From: Saccharothrix longispora
GTDB taxonomy: Bacteria; Actinomycetota; Actinomycetes; Mycobacteriales; Pseudonocardiaceae
Length of the DNA stretch: 64,000 nucleotides
Reading direction: 5' to 3'
NCBI RefSeq assembly: GCF_030852425.1
Contig: NZ_NSDM01000004.1
Location: 310,001-374,000 of the forward strand
Shown: positions 39,693-46,459 of the stretch, in pieces
How positions within the stretch are numbered: position 1 is the first letter of the stretch
How the letters are laid out: each line of letters begins with the position of its first letter
Notes under the pieces: model-generated
Database searches by the model: none
Told to the model about the DNA's origin: nothing
The model's input: the letters and a program-made list of their open reading frames with translations, nothing else
Translations under genes and position numbers: made by a program

Positions 39693-39728
39693 CTGAGATG
39701 GTGCTGAGAGGCTGAGAGGGCACTGAGA
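39693..39728. promoter_or_regulatory. Four CTGAGA direct repeats (response-regulator site)
   Basis: CTGAGA begins at 39693, 39704, 39712 and 39723. The first and last pairs are each spaced exactly 11 bp, the half-site period of OmpR/PhoB regulators. The array lies between the divergent LolA-ABC operon and the regulator gene, so the regulator probably controls both. Confidence 0.6.
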
Positions 39729-39770
39729 GCCGCACGACGATCGTCCCACCGAACGGGCATGCTGTGGGAC

Positions 39771-40493
39771 GTGAGACCACGGGTGCTGGTTGTGGACGAC
39801 GAGGTCGGCGTGCGGCGCGCGCTGGAGCGCGGGCTGTCCGCGGAGGGCATGGAGGTCGTCACCGCCGCCGACGGCCCCACCGCGCTGCGGGTCGCGCTGA
39901 CCGGCGCGTTCGACGTGGTGCTGCTCGACATCATGCTGCCCGGCCTGTCCGGCTACCGGGTGCTCCAGCGGATGCGCGTCGAGGGCGTGCGCACGCCCGT
40001 GCTGATGGTGTCCGCGAAGGACGGCGAGGTGGACCAGGCCGACGGCCTCGACCTCGGCGCCGACGGCTACCTGGTGAAGCCGTTCTCGTTCGTGGTGCTC
40101 GTCGCCCAGGTCCGGGCGTTGCTGCGACGCAACGACGCGGACCTGGCGCGACGCCGGCTCAAGCTCGGCGACCTCGTCGTGGACCGCGCCGTGCGCGAGG
40201 TCAGCTGGGCCGGCGAACCCGTCGCCCTCTCACCGCGCGAGTACGCCGTGCTCGACGTGCTCGCCGGCCGCGCCGGGTCCGTCGTCACCAAGGACGAGCT
40301 GCTGCGCACCGTGTGGGGCGACGAGCAGGCCGCCACCCGCAACGCCGTCGAGGTCTACGTCGGCTACCTGCGGCGCAAGCTCGACGCCATGGGCGCGGGC
40401 GAGGTCGTGCGCACCGTCCGGGGCCACGGCTACCTGGCGTCCACGCCCGACCTGGACGCCGCCCTCGGCTCGGCGGCCAGCAGGCGCAGGTGA
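39771..40493 (+). CDS. OmpR/PhoB-family response regulator
   Basis: 240 residues. The receiver domain has VVDDE, phosphoacceptor Asp near 53 (LLDIMLPG), and the Lys in YLVKPF. The winged-helix DNA-binding domain reads LSPREYAVLDVLAG to VRTVRGHGYL. A CATGCT -10-like element seven bases before GTG 39771 suggests a leaderless start there; the ATG at 39759 lies inside that element. It overlaps the kinase gene by 4 bp. Its own promoter carries CTGAGA repeats. Confidence 0.9.
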   Translation: MRPRVLVVDDEVGVRRALERGLSAEGMEVVTAADGPTALRVALTGAFDVVLLDIMLPGLSGYRVLQRMRVEGVRTPVLMVSAKDGEVDQADGLDLGADGYLVKPFSFVVLVAQVRALLRRNDADLARRRLKLGDLVVDRAVREVSWAGEPVALSPREYAVLDVLAGRAGSVVTKDELLRTVWGDEQAATRNAVEVYVGYLRRKLDAMGAGEVVRTVRGHGYLASTPDLDAALGSAASRRR

Positions 40494-41776
40494 GCCCGCG
40501 CCGCCGCTGGTGGCCGCGGCGGTGGTGGCTGCGGCGCACGCTGCGGTTCCGGATCACCGTCGTCGCCACCGGCGTCGCCCTGATGTGCCTGCTCGCGTTC
40601 ACCCTCCTCGCCCCGCGCCTCATCGGGGCGGTGCAGGTCAGCGCCGTCGACGCGGAGCTGGCCAGGGCGGGCGGCACGCGCGTGCTGGACACCGCGGGCA
40701 ACCCCCTCGACGGCGGGCCGCCCACCGGCCTGACCCCCGCCGACATCCGCCTGCTCAAGTCCGGCGAACCCGTCCTGCGGATCGACGGCGACAGCGCCCA
40801 CCGCTGGATCGGGCGCGTCGAGTTCACCCCCGACGGCACGCCACGCCTGCACGTCGCGGGCGACACCCTCGTCGGCTACCAGGGCGCCAACCGGCTCGGC
40901 ACCCGCTGGCTGCTGCTCGCCGCCGTCCTCGTCGCCGGGCTCGTCGGCATCGCCACCTGGTTCGCCGTGCGGACCTCGCTGCGGCCGGTCGAGCGGATGC
41001 GCGTCGCCGCCGGCGAGCTGCCGCGCGGCCAACGCCTCCCCGTGCCCGCCGCCCGCGACGAGCTGCAAGCGCTCGCGGTCGCGCTGAACGGCCTCCTCGC
41101 CCGCCGCGACGAGGCCACCGAACGGCTGCGGCGCTTCACCGGCGACGCCGCCCACGAGCTGCGCTCACCCGTCACGTCCGTGCGCGCCCAGGCGGAGGTC
41201 GCCGTCGCCCACCCCGACCCCGACTTCTCCATCGAGGTCCTCGAATCCGTCGTCGAGGAGTCCATCCGGCTGTCCGAGCTGGTCGACGCCCTGCTCATCC
41301 TCGCCCGCGCCGACACCGGCGAACTGCCCCGCGCCGAACCCGTCGACCTCGTGCTCCAGGTGCAGGCCGCCGTGGACCGCCTCGGCGACACCGACCTGCT
41401 CGTGCAGGTCGCCGCCCCCATGAGCGCCTGCATGATCTCCGCCGCCCGCACCGAGGTCGAGCTGGTCGTGGACAACCTGCTGCGCAACGCCGCCCGCCAC
41501 GCCCGCACGTTCATCCGGCTCTCCGTGCTGCCCGCGGCCCGCGAGATCCGGCTCGTCGTGGACGACGACGGCCACGGCATCCCCGAGGAGCACCGGGAGA
41601 AGGTGTTCGACCGGTTCTACCGCGTCGAGTCCGACCGGGGCCGCGCCACCGGGGGCTTCGGCCTCGGCCTCGCGCTCGTCGCCCACCTCGTGCGCCGCCG
41701 GCGCGGCACCGTGCGCGCCGGCGAATCACCCGAGGGCGGCGCCCGGCTGGAGGTCCGCTGGCCCACCTACCGGTGA
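40490..41776 (+). CDS. Sensor histidine kinase
   Basis: 428 residues. Two membrane segments (ITVVATGVALMCLLAFTLLA and LLLAAVLVAGLVGIATWFAV) flank an extracytoplasmic sensor of about 100 residues. HAMP, HisKA with phospho-His near 222 (AAHELRSPV) and an HATPase with VDNLLRNAARHA and GGFGLGLALV follow. It partners with the upstream regulator (GTGA overlap). The divergent transporter operon suggests it senses envelope stress or a transported molecule (inference). Confidence 0.92.
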   Translation: MSPRRRWWPRRWWLRRTLRFRITVVATGVALMCLLAFTLLAPRLIGAVQVSAVDAELARAGGTRVLDTAGNPLDGGPPTGLTPADIRLLKSGEPVLRIDGDSAHRWIGRVEFTPDGTPRLHVAGDTLVGYQGANRLGTRWLLLAAVLVAGLVGIATWFAVRTSLRPVERMRVAAGELPRGQRLPVPAARDELQALAVALNGLLARRDEATERLRRFTGDAAHELRSPVTSVRAQAEVAVAHPDPDFSIEVLESVVEESIRLSELVDALLILARADTGELPRAEPVDLVLQVQAAVDRLGDTDLLVQVAAPMSACMISAARTEVELVVDNLLRNAARHARTFIRLSVLPAAREIRLVVDDDGHGIPEEHREKVFDRFYRVESDRGRATGGFGLGLALVAHLVRRRRGTVRAGESPEGGARLEVRWPTYR

Positions 41777-41792
41777 TGGCAGGATCTCGACC

Positions 41793-42674
41793 GTGCCCGA
41801 GCTCAGGACCACCACGCTGGTCGACGCACCCCCGCGCACGGTGGCCGCCGCCCTGCTGGACGCCCCACTCCTGACCCGTGCCGTCCGCGGGCTGGGCGTG
41901 CGGCTGACGTCCGACGGCCCCGTCCTGCACGAGGGCGCCACCCTCACCGCCGCCGCCGGCCCCGTCACCGGGGTCCTGCGCGTCACCCGCGCCGACACGA
42001 CCGGCCTGTCCGCCGAACTCGTCGCCGGCCCCCTGCCGCGCCTCGCCCTCGCCACCGACCTGCGGCACACCGGCGGCGGCACCGTCGTCGTGGACCGCGT
42101 CGAGTGGACCAGCCCCGGCGGGCCGGTCGGCCGCTTCGCCGACGTGGTGGTCGGCCGCGGCCTCGCGCTCAGGGTCCTGGAGGCCCGCGCCACCGCCGTG
42201 TCCCGCCGTTCCCGCGAGCTGCTCGACGCCCGCGTGGTCGTGGCCGCCGCCGTCGTCCACGACGGCCGCCTCCTCGTCCAGCAGCGCGCCTACCCGGCCG
42301 ACGCCGCCGGCCGCTGGGAACTGCCGGGCGGGCGCGTGGAACCGGGCGAGTCCGACCACGACGCCGTGACCCGCGAGTGCGCCGAGGAACTCGCCGTCAC
42401 CGTCGAGCCCACCACCCAGGTCGGTCCCGACGTCCCCCTGCGCGCCGACCTGGTCCTCCGCGCCTACGCAGCGCGCCTCCTGTCGGGCACGCCCACCCCG
42501 ACCGACCACCAGGCCACCCGCTGGATCACCGCCGCCGACCTGGCCACCCTCGACTGGCTCCCCGCCGACCGGGCCCTGCTCCCCGCCCTCCACCCCCTCC
42601 TCCCGGGAGTCGTACCCCCAGGTCGCGCGAGTCGTACGTCCAGGTCGCGCGAGTCGTACGTCCAGGAGCCCTGA
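41793..42674 (+). CDS. SRPBCC-like domain fused to Nudix hydrolase
   Basis: 293 residues. The first 145 resemble a polyketide-cyclase/SRPBCC-type lipid-binding fold. The second half is a Nudix hydrolase with the complete box GRVEPGESDHDAVTRECAEEL. MutT-type enzymes clean oxidised nucleotides; the substrate here is unknown. The last 22 or so residues (from about 272, ending RSRESYVQEP) are encoded by the repeat element at 42604-42772 and are unlikely to belong to the fold. GTG start 16 bases after the kinase stop. Confidence 0.8.
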   Translation: MPELRTTTLVDAPPRTVAAALLDAPLLTRAVRGLGVRLTSDGPVLHEGATLTAAAGPVTGVLRVTRADTTGLSAELVAGPLPRLALATDLRHTGGGTVVVDRVEWTSPGGPVGRFADVVVGRGLALRVLEARATAVSRRSRELLDARVVVAAAVVHDGRLLVQQRAYPADAAGRWELPGGRVEPGESDHDAVTRECAEELAVTVEPTTQVGPDVPLRADLVLRAYAARLLSGTPTPTDHQATRWITAADLATLDWLPADRALLPALHPLLPGVVPPGRASRTSRSRESYVQEP

Positions 42675-42772
42675 GTTCTACACTCGCGAGTAGAGAACTC
42701 AGGGCCCCCGAACGTTGGACTCTCGCGACCTGAACGTCGGACTCTCGCGGTCCGGACGTACGACTCGCGGGG
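42604..42772. repeat. 22-bp-periodic dyad element A
   Basis: GAGTC units start at 42607, 42629 and 42651, and GAGTTC at 42673, each exactly 22 bp apart. The core is a 38-bp near-perfect palindrome (42668-42705) centred on ACTCGCGAGT (42682-42691). On the far side the mirror units GACTC start at 42718, 42740 and 42762, again 22 bp apart and symmetric about the same centre. The element spans the convergent ends of the Nudix gene and trpS, ending one base before the trpS stop codon. It may terminate both genes or be a mobile repeat. Confidence 0.85.
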
Positions 42773-43738
42773 TCAGCCCAGGCCGGAGACGCGGAGGGCG
42801 GCGTCCAGGCGGTGGCGGGAACGCTCGCGCGAGCGCTCCGCGCCGTGCCGGCGCACGCGGTCCAGCTCGGCCGGGTCGTCGAGCAGCTCACGCGTCCGCT
42901 CCCGCACCGGCCGCAGCTCCTCGACCACCGCCTCGGCGGTGACCTCCTTCAGCTCCGCGTAGCCCTTGACCGACTCGGCCACCTCCTCCGGAGCCTTGCG
43001 CGCGCACGCCGCCAGCACCTCCAGCAGGTTCGCCACGCCCGGCTGCTCCTCGGGCGCGTAGCGCACCACGCCCAGGTCGTCCGTCACCGCCCGCCGCACC
43101 TTCCGGCGCACCAGGTCCGGCGAGTCCAGCACGAACACCGTGCCCGCCGAGTCCTTCGCCGACTTCGCCATCTTCCGCGTCGGGTCGGCCAGGTCGCGCA
43201 CCCGCGCCGCCGTCGGCGGCACCACGGCCTTCGGCATCGCGAACACCTCGCCGTACGTCCCGTTGAACCGCCGCGCCAGCGCCCGCGCCAGCTCCACGTG
43301 CTGCCGCTGGTCGTCGCCCACCGGCACCTCCCGCGCCCCCTGGAGCAGGATGTCCGCCGCCATCAGCACCGGGTACGTGAGCAGGCTCAACCGCACCGAC
43401 GACCGGCCCTTCGACTTCTCCTTGAACTGGATCATCCGCGCCGCCTCGCCGTACGTGCAGGTGCACTCCAGCACCCACGTCAGCGCACCCAGCTCGCGCA
43501 CCAGGTCCGACTGCACCGACACCGACCGCGGGTCCACGCCGGTCGCGACCAGCACCGCCAGCTGCTCCCTGGTCAACGCCCGCAATCGCGACGGGTTGTG
43601 CGACGTCGTCATCGCGTGCAGGTCGCTGATGAAGTACACGTCCTCGTCGGTGCCCTCGGCGGCCCACTGCCGGATGGCGCCCAGGTAGTTGCCCAGCTGG
43701 ACCGAGCCGGACGGGGTGATCGCGGACAGCCTCGTCAT
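42773..43738 (-). CDS. trpS: Tryptophanyl-tRNA synthetase under attenuation control
   Basis: 321 residues, class I synthetase. The HIGH-equivalent PSGSVQLGNYLGAIRQW, the tRNA/adenylate motif GDDQRQHVELARALA and the KMSKS-equivalent KMAKSAKDSAG are present. It charges tRNA-Trp. ATG 43738 is preceded by AGGGAAGAACG. A Trp-codon leader peptide and alternative hairpins upstream show transcription attenuation. In Streptomyces the enzyme under such control is an auxiliary, indolmycin-resistant TrpRS, so this may be a second copy; that cannot be tested within the window. Confidence 0.92.
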   Translation of the reverse strand: MTRLSAITPSGSVQLGNYLGAIRQWAAEGTDEDVYFISDLHAMTTSHNPSRLRALTREQLAVLVATGVDPRSVSVQSDLVRELGALTWVLECTCTYGEAARMIQFKEKSKGRSSVRLSLLTYPVLMAADILLQGAREVPVGDDQRQHVELARALARRFNGTYGEVFAMPKAVVPPTAARVRDLADPTRKMAKSAKDSAGTVFVLDSPDLVRRKVRRAVTDDLGVVRYAPEEQPGVANLLEVLAACARKAPEEVAESVKGYAELKEVTAEAVVEELRPVRERTRELLDDPAELDRVRRHGAERSRERSRHRLDAALRVSGLG

Positions 43739-43786
43739 CGTTCTTCCCTTCGGTGGGCCCGCCGCGAGAGCCCCCGAAACGCGCGA

Positions 43787-43808
43787 AGGCCGCCCCAGCG
43801 GGCGGCCT
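43787..43808 (-). terminator. Attenuator terminator of trpS
   Basis: A 9-bp perfect stem (43787-43795 with 43800-43808) and a four-base loop. On the minus strand it follows the leader peptide. Its 5' arm GGCCGCC can instead pair with GGCGGCC at the end of the leader gene (43835-43841), forming an antiterminator. Confidence 0.8.
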
Positions 43809-43830
43809 GCGTTCGTGTGACGCGCAGTTC

Positions 43831-43878
43831 TCAGGGCCGCCGGAAGGCGGACCACCAGAACGTGTGAGAAGCGCGCAT
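43831..43878 (-). CDS. trpL: trpS leader peptide with tandem Trp codons
   Basis: ATG 43878 encodes MRASHTFWWSAFRRP and then TGA. The two adjacent TGG codons (43852-43857) lie just before the first pairing segment (43846-43850). A ribosome stalled there for lack of charged tRNA-Trp would cover that segment and free the antiterminator. TACGAT (43885-43890 on the complementary strand) six bases upstream suggests the message starts at the leader ATG. Confidence 0.88.
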   Translation of the reverse strand: MRASHTFWWSAFRRP

Positions 43879-43954
43879 GCCGCGATCGTAGCGTGTTCCC
43901 ACCGCGTCTCACCGGCCTACATTTCTCCTATGCCGCTCCCGGCGCGGCGGGGCG

Positions 43955-44050
43955 TCAGCCGCCCTTGCCCTTCTTCTTCATCGCCAGGACCGGGCACCGC
44001 TCGCAGCGGGGCGTGGATCGGCAGCACTTCTTCTTGACCTTCTTGCCCAC
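43955..44050 (-). CDS. 31-residue basic Cys-rich small protein
   Basis: GTG 44050 with GGAGGTGG upstream encodes VGKKVKKKCCRS, then TPRCERCPVLAMKKKGKGG. It has ten lysines, four arginines and four cysteines arranged CC-x5-C-x2-C, which could bind zinc or nucleic acid. It is divergent from typA. Similar tiny Lys/Cys proteins occur in actinomycetes but I know no established function. Confidence 0.7.
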   Translation of the reverse strand: MGKKVKKKCCRSTPRCERCPVLAMKKKGKGG

Positions 44051-44143
44051 GTCGGAGCCACCTCCGGTCGATCAGGCTAGGCGACACGACCGGGTGAGGC
44101 TCACTTCACCACCGGCCGTGTGTGGTAATGACGCCGCGCCCGG

Positions 44144-44149
44144 TAGACT
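44144..44149 (+). promoter_or_regulatory. Candidate -10 of typA
   Basis: TAGACT matches the actinobacterial TANNNT consensus; the spacing leaves a 5' leader of about 75 bases before GTG 44230. The -35 is weak. Confidence 0.35.
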
Positions 44150-44229
44150 GATCGAGGCTGCGCGCGTGCTCGTGCTCTCTGTCCGGCGCCCGGCCCTCCC
44201 TCGCTCTACCTCAGCTCTAGGAGTTCCGC

Positions 44230-46131
44230 GTGCCCACGGCCACCGCGTCGATCAAGGAAACGCTGGTCCGCAACGACCTGCGCAACGTGGCGATCGTCGC
44301 GCACGTTGACCACGGCAAGACCACTCTGGTCGACGCCATGCTCCGCCAGTCCGGGGCCTTCTCCGCACGAGCCGAGCTCGTCGACCGGGTCATGGACTCG
44401 GGCGAGCTGGAGCGCGAGAAGGGCATCACCATCCTCGCCAAGAACACCGCCGTCCGCCGGCACACGCCCGACGGCGACGTCACCATCAACGTGGTGGACA
44501 CCCCCGGCCACGCCGACTTCGGCGGTGAGGTCGAGCGCGGCCTGTCCATGGTCGACGGCGTCGTGCTGCTGGTCGACGCCTCCGAGGGGCCGCTGCCGCA
44601 GACCCGGTTCGTGCTGCGCAAGACGCTGGCCGCCGGTCTGCCCGTCATCCTCGTGGTGAACAAGGTCGACCGCCCCGACGCCCGGATCTCCGAGGTCGTC
44701 GACGAGGCCCACGACCTGCTGCTCGACCTGGCCACCGAGGTCGGCGCCGACGACTCCGTGCTCGACCTGCCGGTCGTCTACGCCTCCGCCCGCGCCGGTC
44801 GCGCGTCCCTCAACCAGCCCGAGGACGGCGGCCTGCCGGACGAGGAGAACCTCGACTCGCTGTTCGAGGTCCTGCTCAACCACATCCCGGCCCCGACCGG
44901 GGACGCCGACGCCCCGCTGCGCGCGCTCGTGACGAACCTGGACGCGTCCACGTTCCTCGGCCGCATCGCGCTGTGCCGCATCGCCGCCGGCCGCATCCGC
45001 AAGGGCGAGACCGTCTCGTGGTGCCGCGAGGACGGCAGCGTGCAGAAGGTCCGCATCACCGAGCTGCTGATCACCGAGGCGCTCGACCGCGTCCCCGCCG
45101 AGGAGGCCCACGCCGGCGACCTGGTCGCCATCGCGGGCATCCCGGAGATCACCATCGGCGACACCCTCGCCGACGTCGACAACCCGGAGCCGCTGCCCCG
45201 GATCACCGTCGACGAACCCGCCATCTCGATGACCATCGGCGTCAACACCTCGCCGCTGGCCGGCCGCAACGGCGGCACGAAGCTCACCGCCCGGGTGCTC
45301 AAGGCCCGGCTGGACTCCGAGCTGGTCGGCAACGTGTCCGTCCGCGTCCTGCCCACCGAGCGCCCCGACACCTGGGAGGTCCAGGGCCGCGGCGAGCTGG
45401 CGCTGGCCATCCTGGTCGAGCAGATGAAGCGGGAGGGCTTCGAGCTCACCGTCGGCAAGCCGCAGGTGGTGACCAAGACGGTCGACGGCAAGCTGCACGA
45501 GCCGTTCGAGCGCCTCACCATCGACGCGCCGGAGGAGCACCTGGGCGCCATCACCCAGCTGCTCGCCAACCGCAAGGGCCGCATGGAGAACATGTCCGGC
45601 CACGGCAGCGGCCGGATCAAGCTCGACTACGTCGTGCCGTCGCGCGGCCTCATCGGCTTCCGCACCGAGTTCCTGACGGAGACCCGCGGCACCGGCATCG
45701 CCAACGCGGTGTCCGAGGGCTACGGCCCCTGGGCCGGCGAGATCCGGACCAGGCACAACGGGTCGCTGGTCGCCGACCGGTCCGGTTCGATCACCGCGTA
45801 CGCGATGATCCAGCTGGCCGATCGCGGCACGTTCTTCGTCGAGCCGGGCGCCGACGCGTACGAGGGCATGGTCGTCGGTGAGAATCCGCGCGCCGAGGAC
45901 CTGGACGTCAACGTGTGCCGCGAGAAGAAGCTGACGAACATGCGCACGTCGACCGCGGACGTGATGGAGACCCTCGCCCGGCCGCGCAAGCTGTCGCTGG
46001 AGGAGGCGCTGGAGTTCTGCGCCGCCGACGAGTGCGTGGAGGTCGCGCCCGAGGTCGTGCGGGTCCGCAAGGTCATCCTCGACGCCAACCAGCGCGGTCG
46101 CGAGCGCAACCGCCTCAAGCTGCGCGGCTGA
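44230..46131 (+). CDS. typA: Ribosome-associated GTPase TypA/BipA
   Basis: 633 residues. G1 AHVDHGKTTLVDAM, G3 DTPGHADFGGEVERG, G4 NKVDRPDAR, then EF-G-like domains and the BipA-specific C-terminal domain (GRGELALAILVEQMKREGFEL, SRGLIGFRTEFLTETRGTG). It aids ribosome assembly and stress adaptation. AGGAG lies before GTG 44230. A strong terminator follows the stop. Confidence 0.95.
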   Translation: MPTATASIKETLVRNDLRNVAIVAHVDHGKTTLVDAMLRQSGAFSARAELVDRVMDSGELEREKGITILAKNTAVRRHTPDGDVTINVVDTPGHADFGGEVERGLSMVDGVVLLVDASEGPLPQTRFVLRKTLAAGLPVILVVNKVDRPDARISEVVDEAHDLLLDLATEVGADDSVLDLPVVYASARAGRASLNQPEDGGLPDEENLDSLFEVLLNHIPAPTGDADAPLRALVTNLDASTFLGRIALCRIAAGRIRKGETVSWCREDGSVQKVRITELLITEALDRVPAEEAHAGDLVAIAGIPEITIGDTLADVDNPEPLPRITVDEPAISMTIGVNTSPLAGRNGGTKLTARVLKARLDSELVGNVSVRVLPTERPDTWEVQGRGELALAILVEQMKREGFELTVGKPQVVTKTVDGKLHEPFERLTIDAPEEHLGAITQLLANRKGRMENMSGHGSGRIKLDYVVPSRGLIGFRTEFLTETRGTGIANAVSEGYGPWAGEIRTRHNGSLVADRSGSITAYAMIQLADRGTFFVEPGADAYEGMVVGENPRAEDLDVNVCREKKLTNMRTSTADVMETLARPRKLSLEEALEFCAADECVEVAPEVVRVRKVILDANQRGRERNRLKLRG

Positions 46132-46160
46132 GGACCTTCTCCTTATATATGGGGTGTGCT

Positions 46161-46198
46161 GACGGCCACTCCCGGGCTTCGGTCCGGGAGTGGCCGTC
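46161..46198 (+). terminator. typA terminator, 15-bp stem
   Basis: GACGGCCACTCCCGG (46161-46175) pairs with CCGGGAGTGGCCGTC (46184-46198) and is followed by GGTTTAG, a short T-run. Confidence 0.85.
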
Positions 46199-46423
46199 GG
46201 TTTAGTGCCGTGGCCACCTGATCGGGTGGACATGGGGCCGACAATGTACGGAAACGTCGTTACGGATCTCGGTTGAGAACAAGAGGCCCGACCGCAACCC
46301 CAGAACCACGCCGACACCGGGCCGTGCCCGCCTGAAGGATCACGGGAACGCCTGCGGAGCGGCCTGCTGAGGGCAGGGAAGGGCCGGGGCGTCGGGGTGT
46401 CGGCGCTCGGTGGGACCTGGGCG

Positions 46424-46452
46424 TCAACTGTCATCGCCGCATCTGGCACGCT
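46424..46452 (+). promoter_or_regulatory. Promoter of the LpqW-like gene, leaderless
   Basis: TCAACT (46424-46429), a 17-bp spacer and CACGCT (46447-46452) lie seven bases before the ATG at 46460, which lacks a ribosome binding site. Confidence 0.45.
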
Positions 46453-46459
46453 CGTACCC

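Larger units (their letters stand above)
46132..46459 (+). other. 328-bp gap between typA and the LpqW-like gene
   Basis: Contains the typA terminator (46161-46198), a short TATATAT run (46144-46150) and the downstream promoter (46424-46452). Nothing else is recognised between about 46210 and 46420. Confidence 0.6.

Noticed and set aside
42604-42772. CRISPR array
   Set aside because: Repeats are short, diverged and arranged as mirror images around a palindrome; there are no spacers of uniform unrelated sequence and no cas genes.
43739-43890. T-box riboswitch controlling trpS
   Set aside because: No T-box consensus or specifier stem is seen; a leader peptide with tandem Trp codons and alternative hairpins explains the region.
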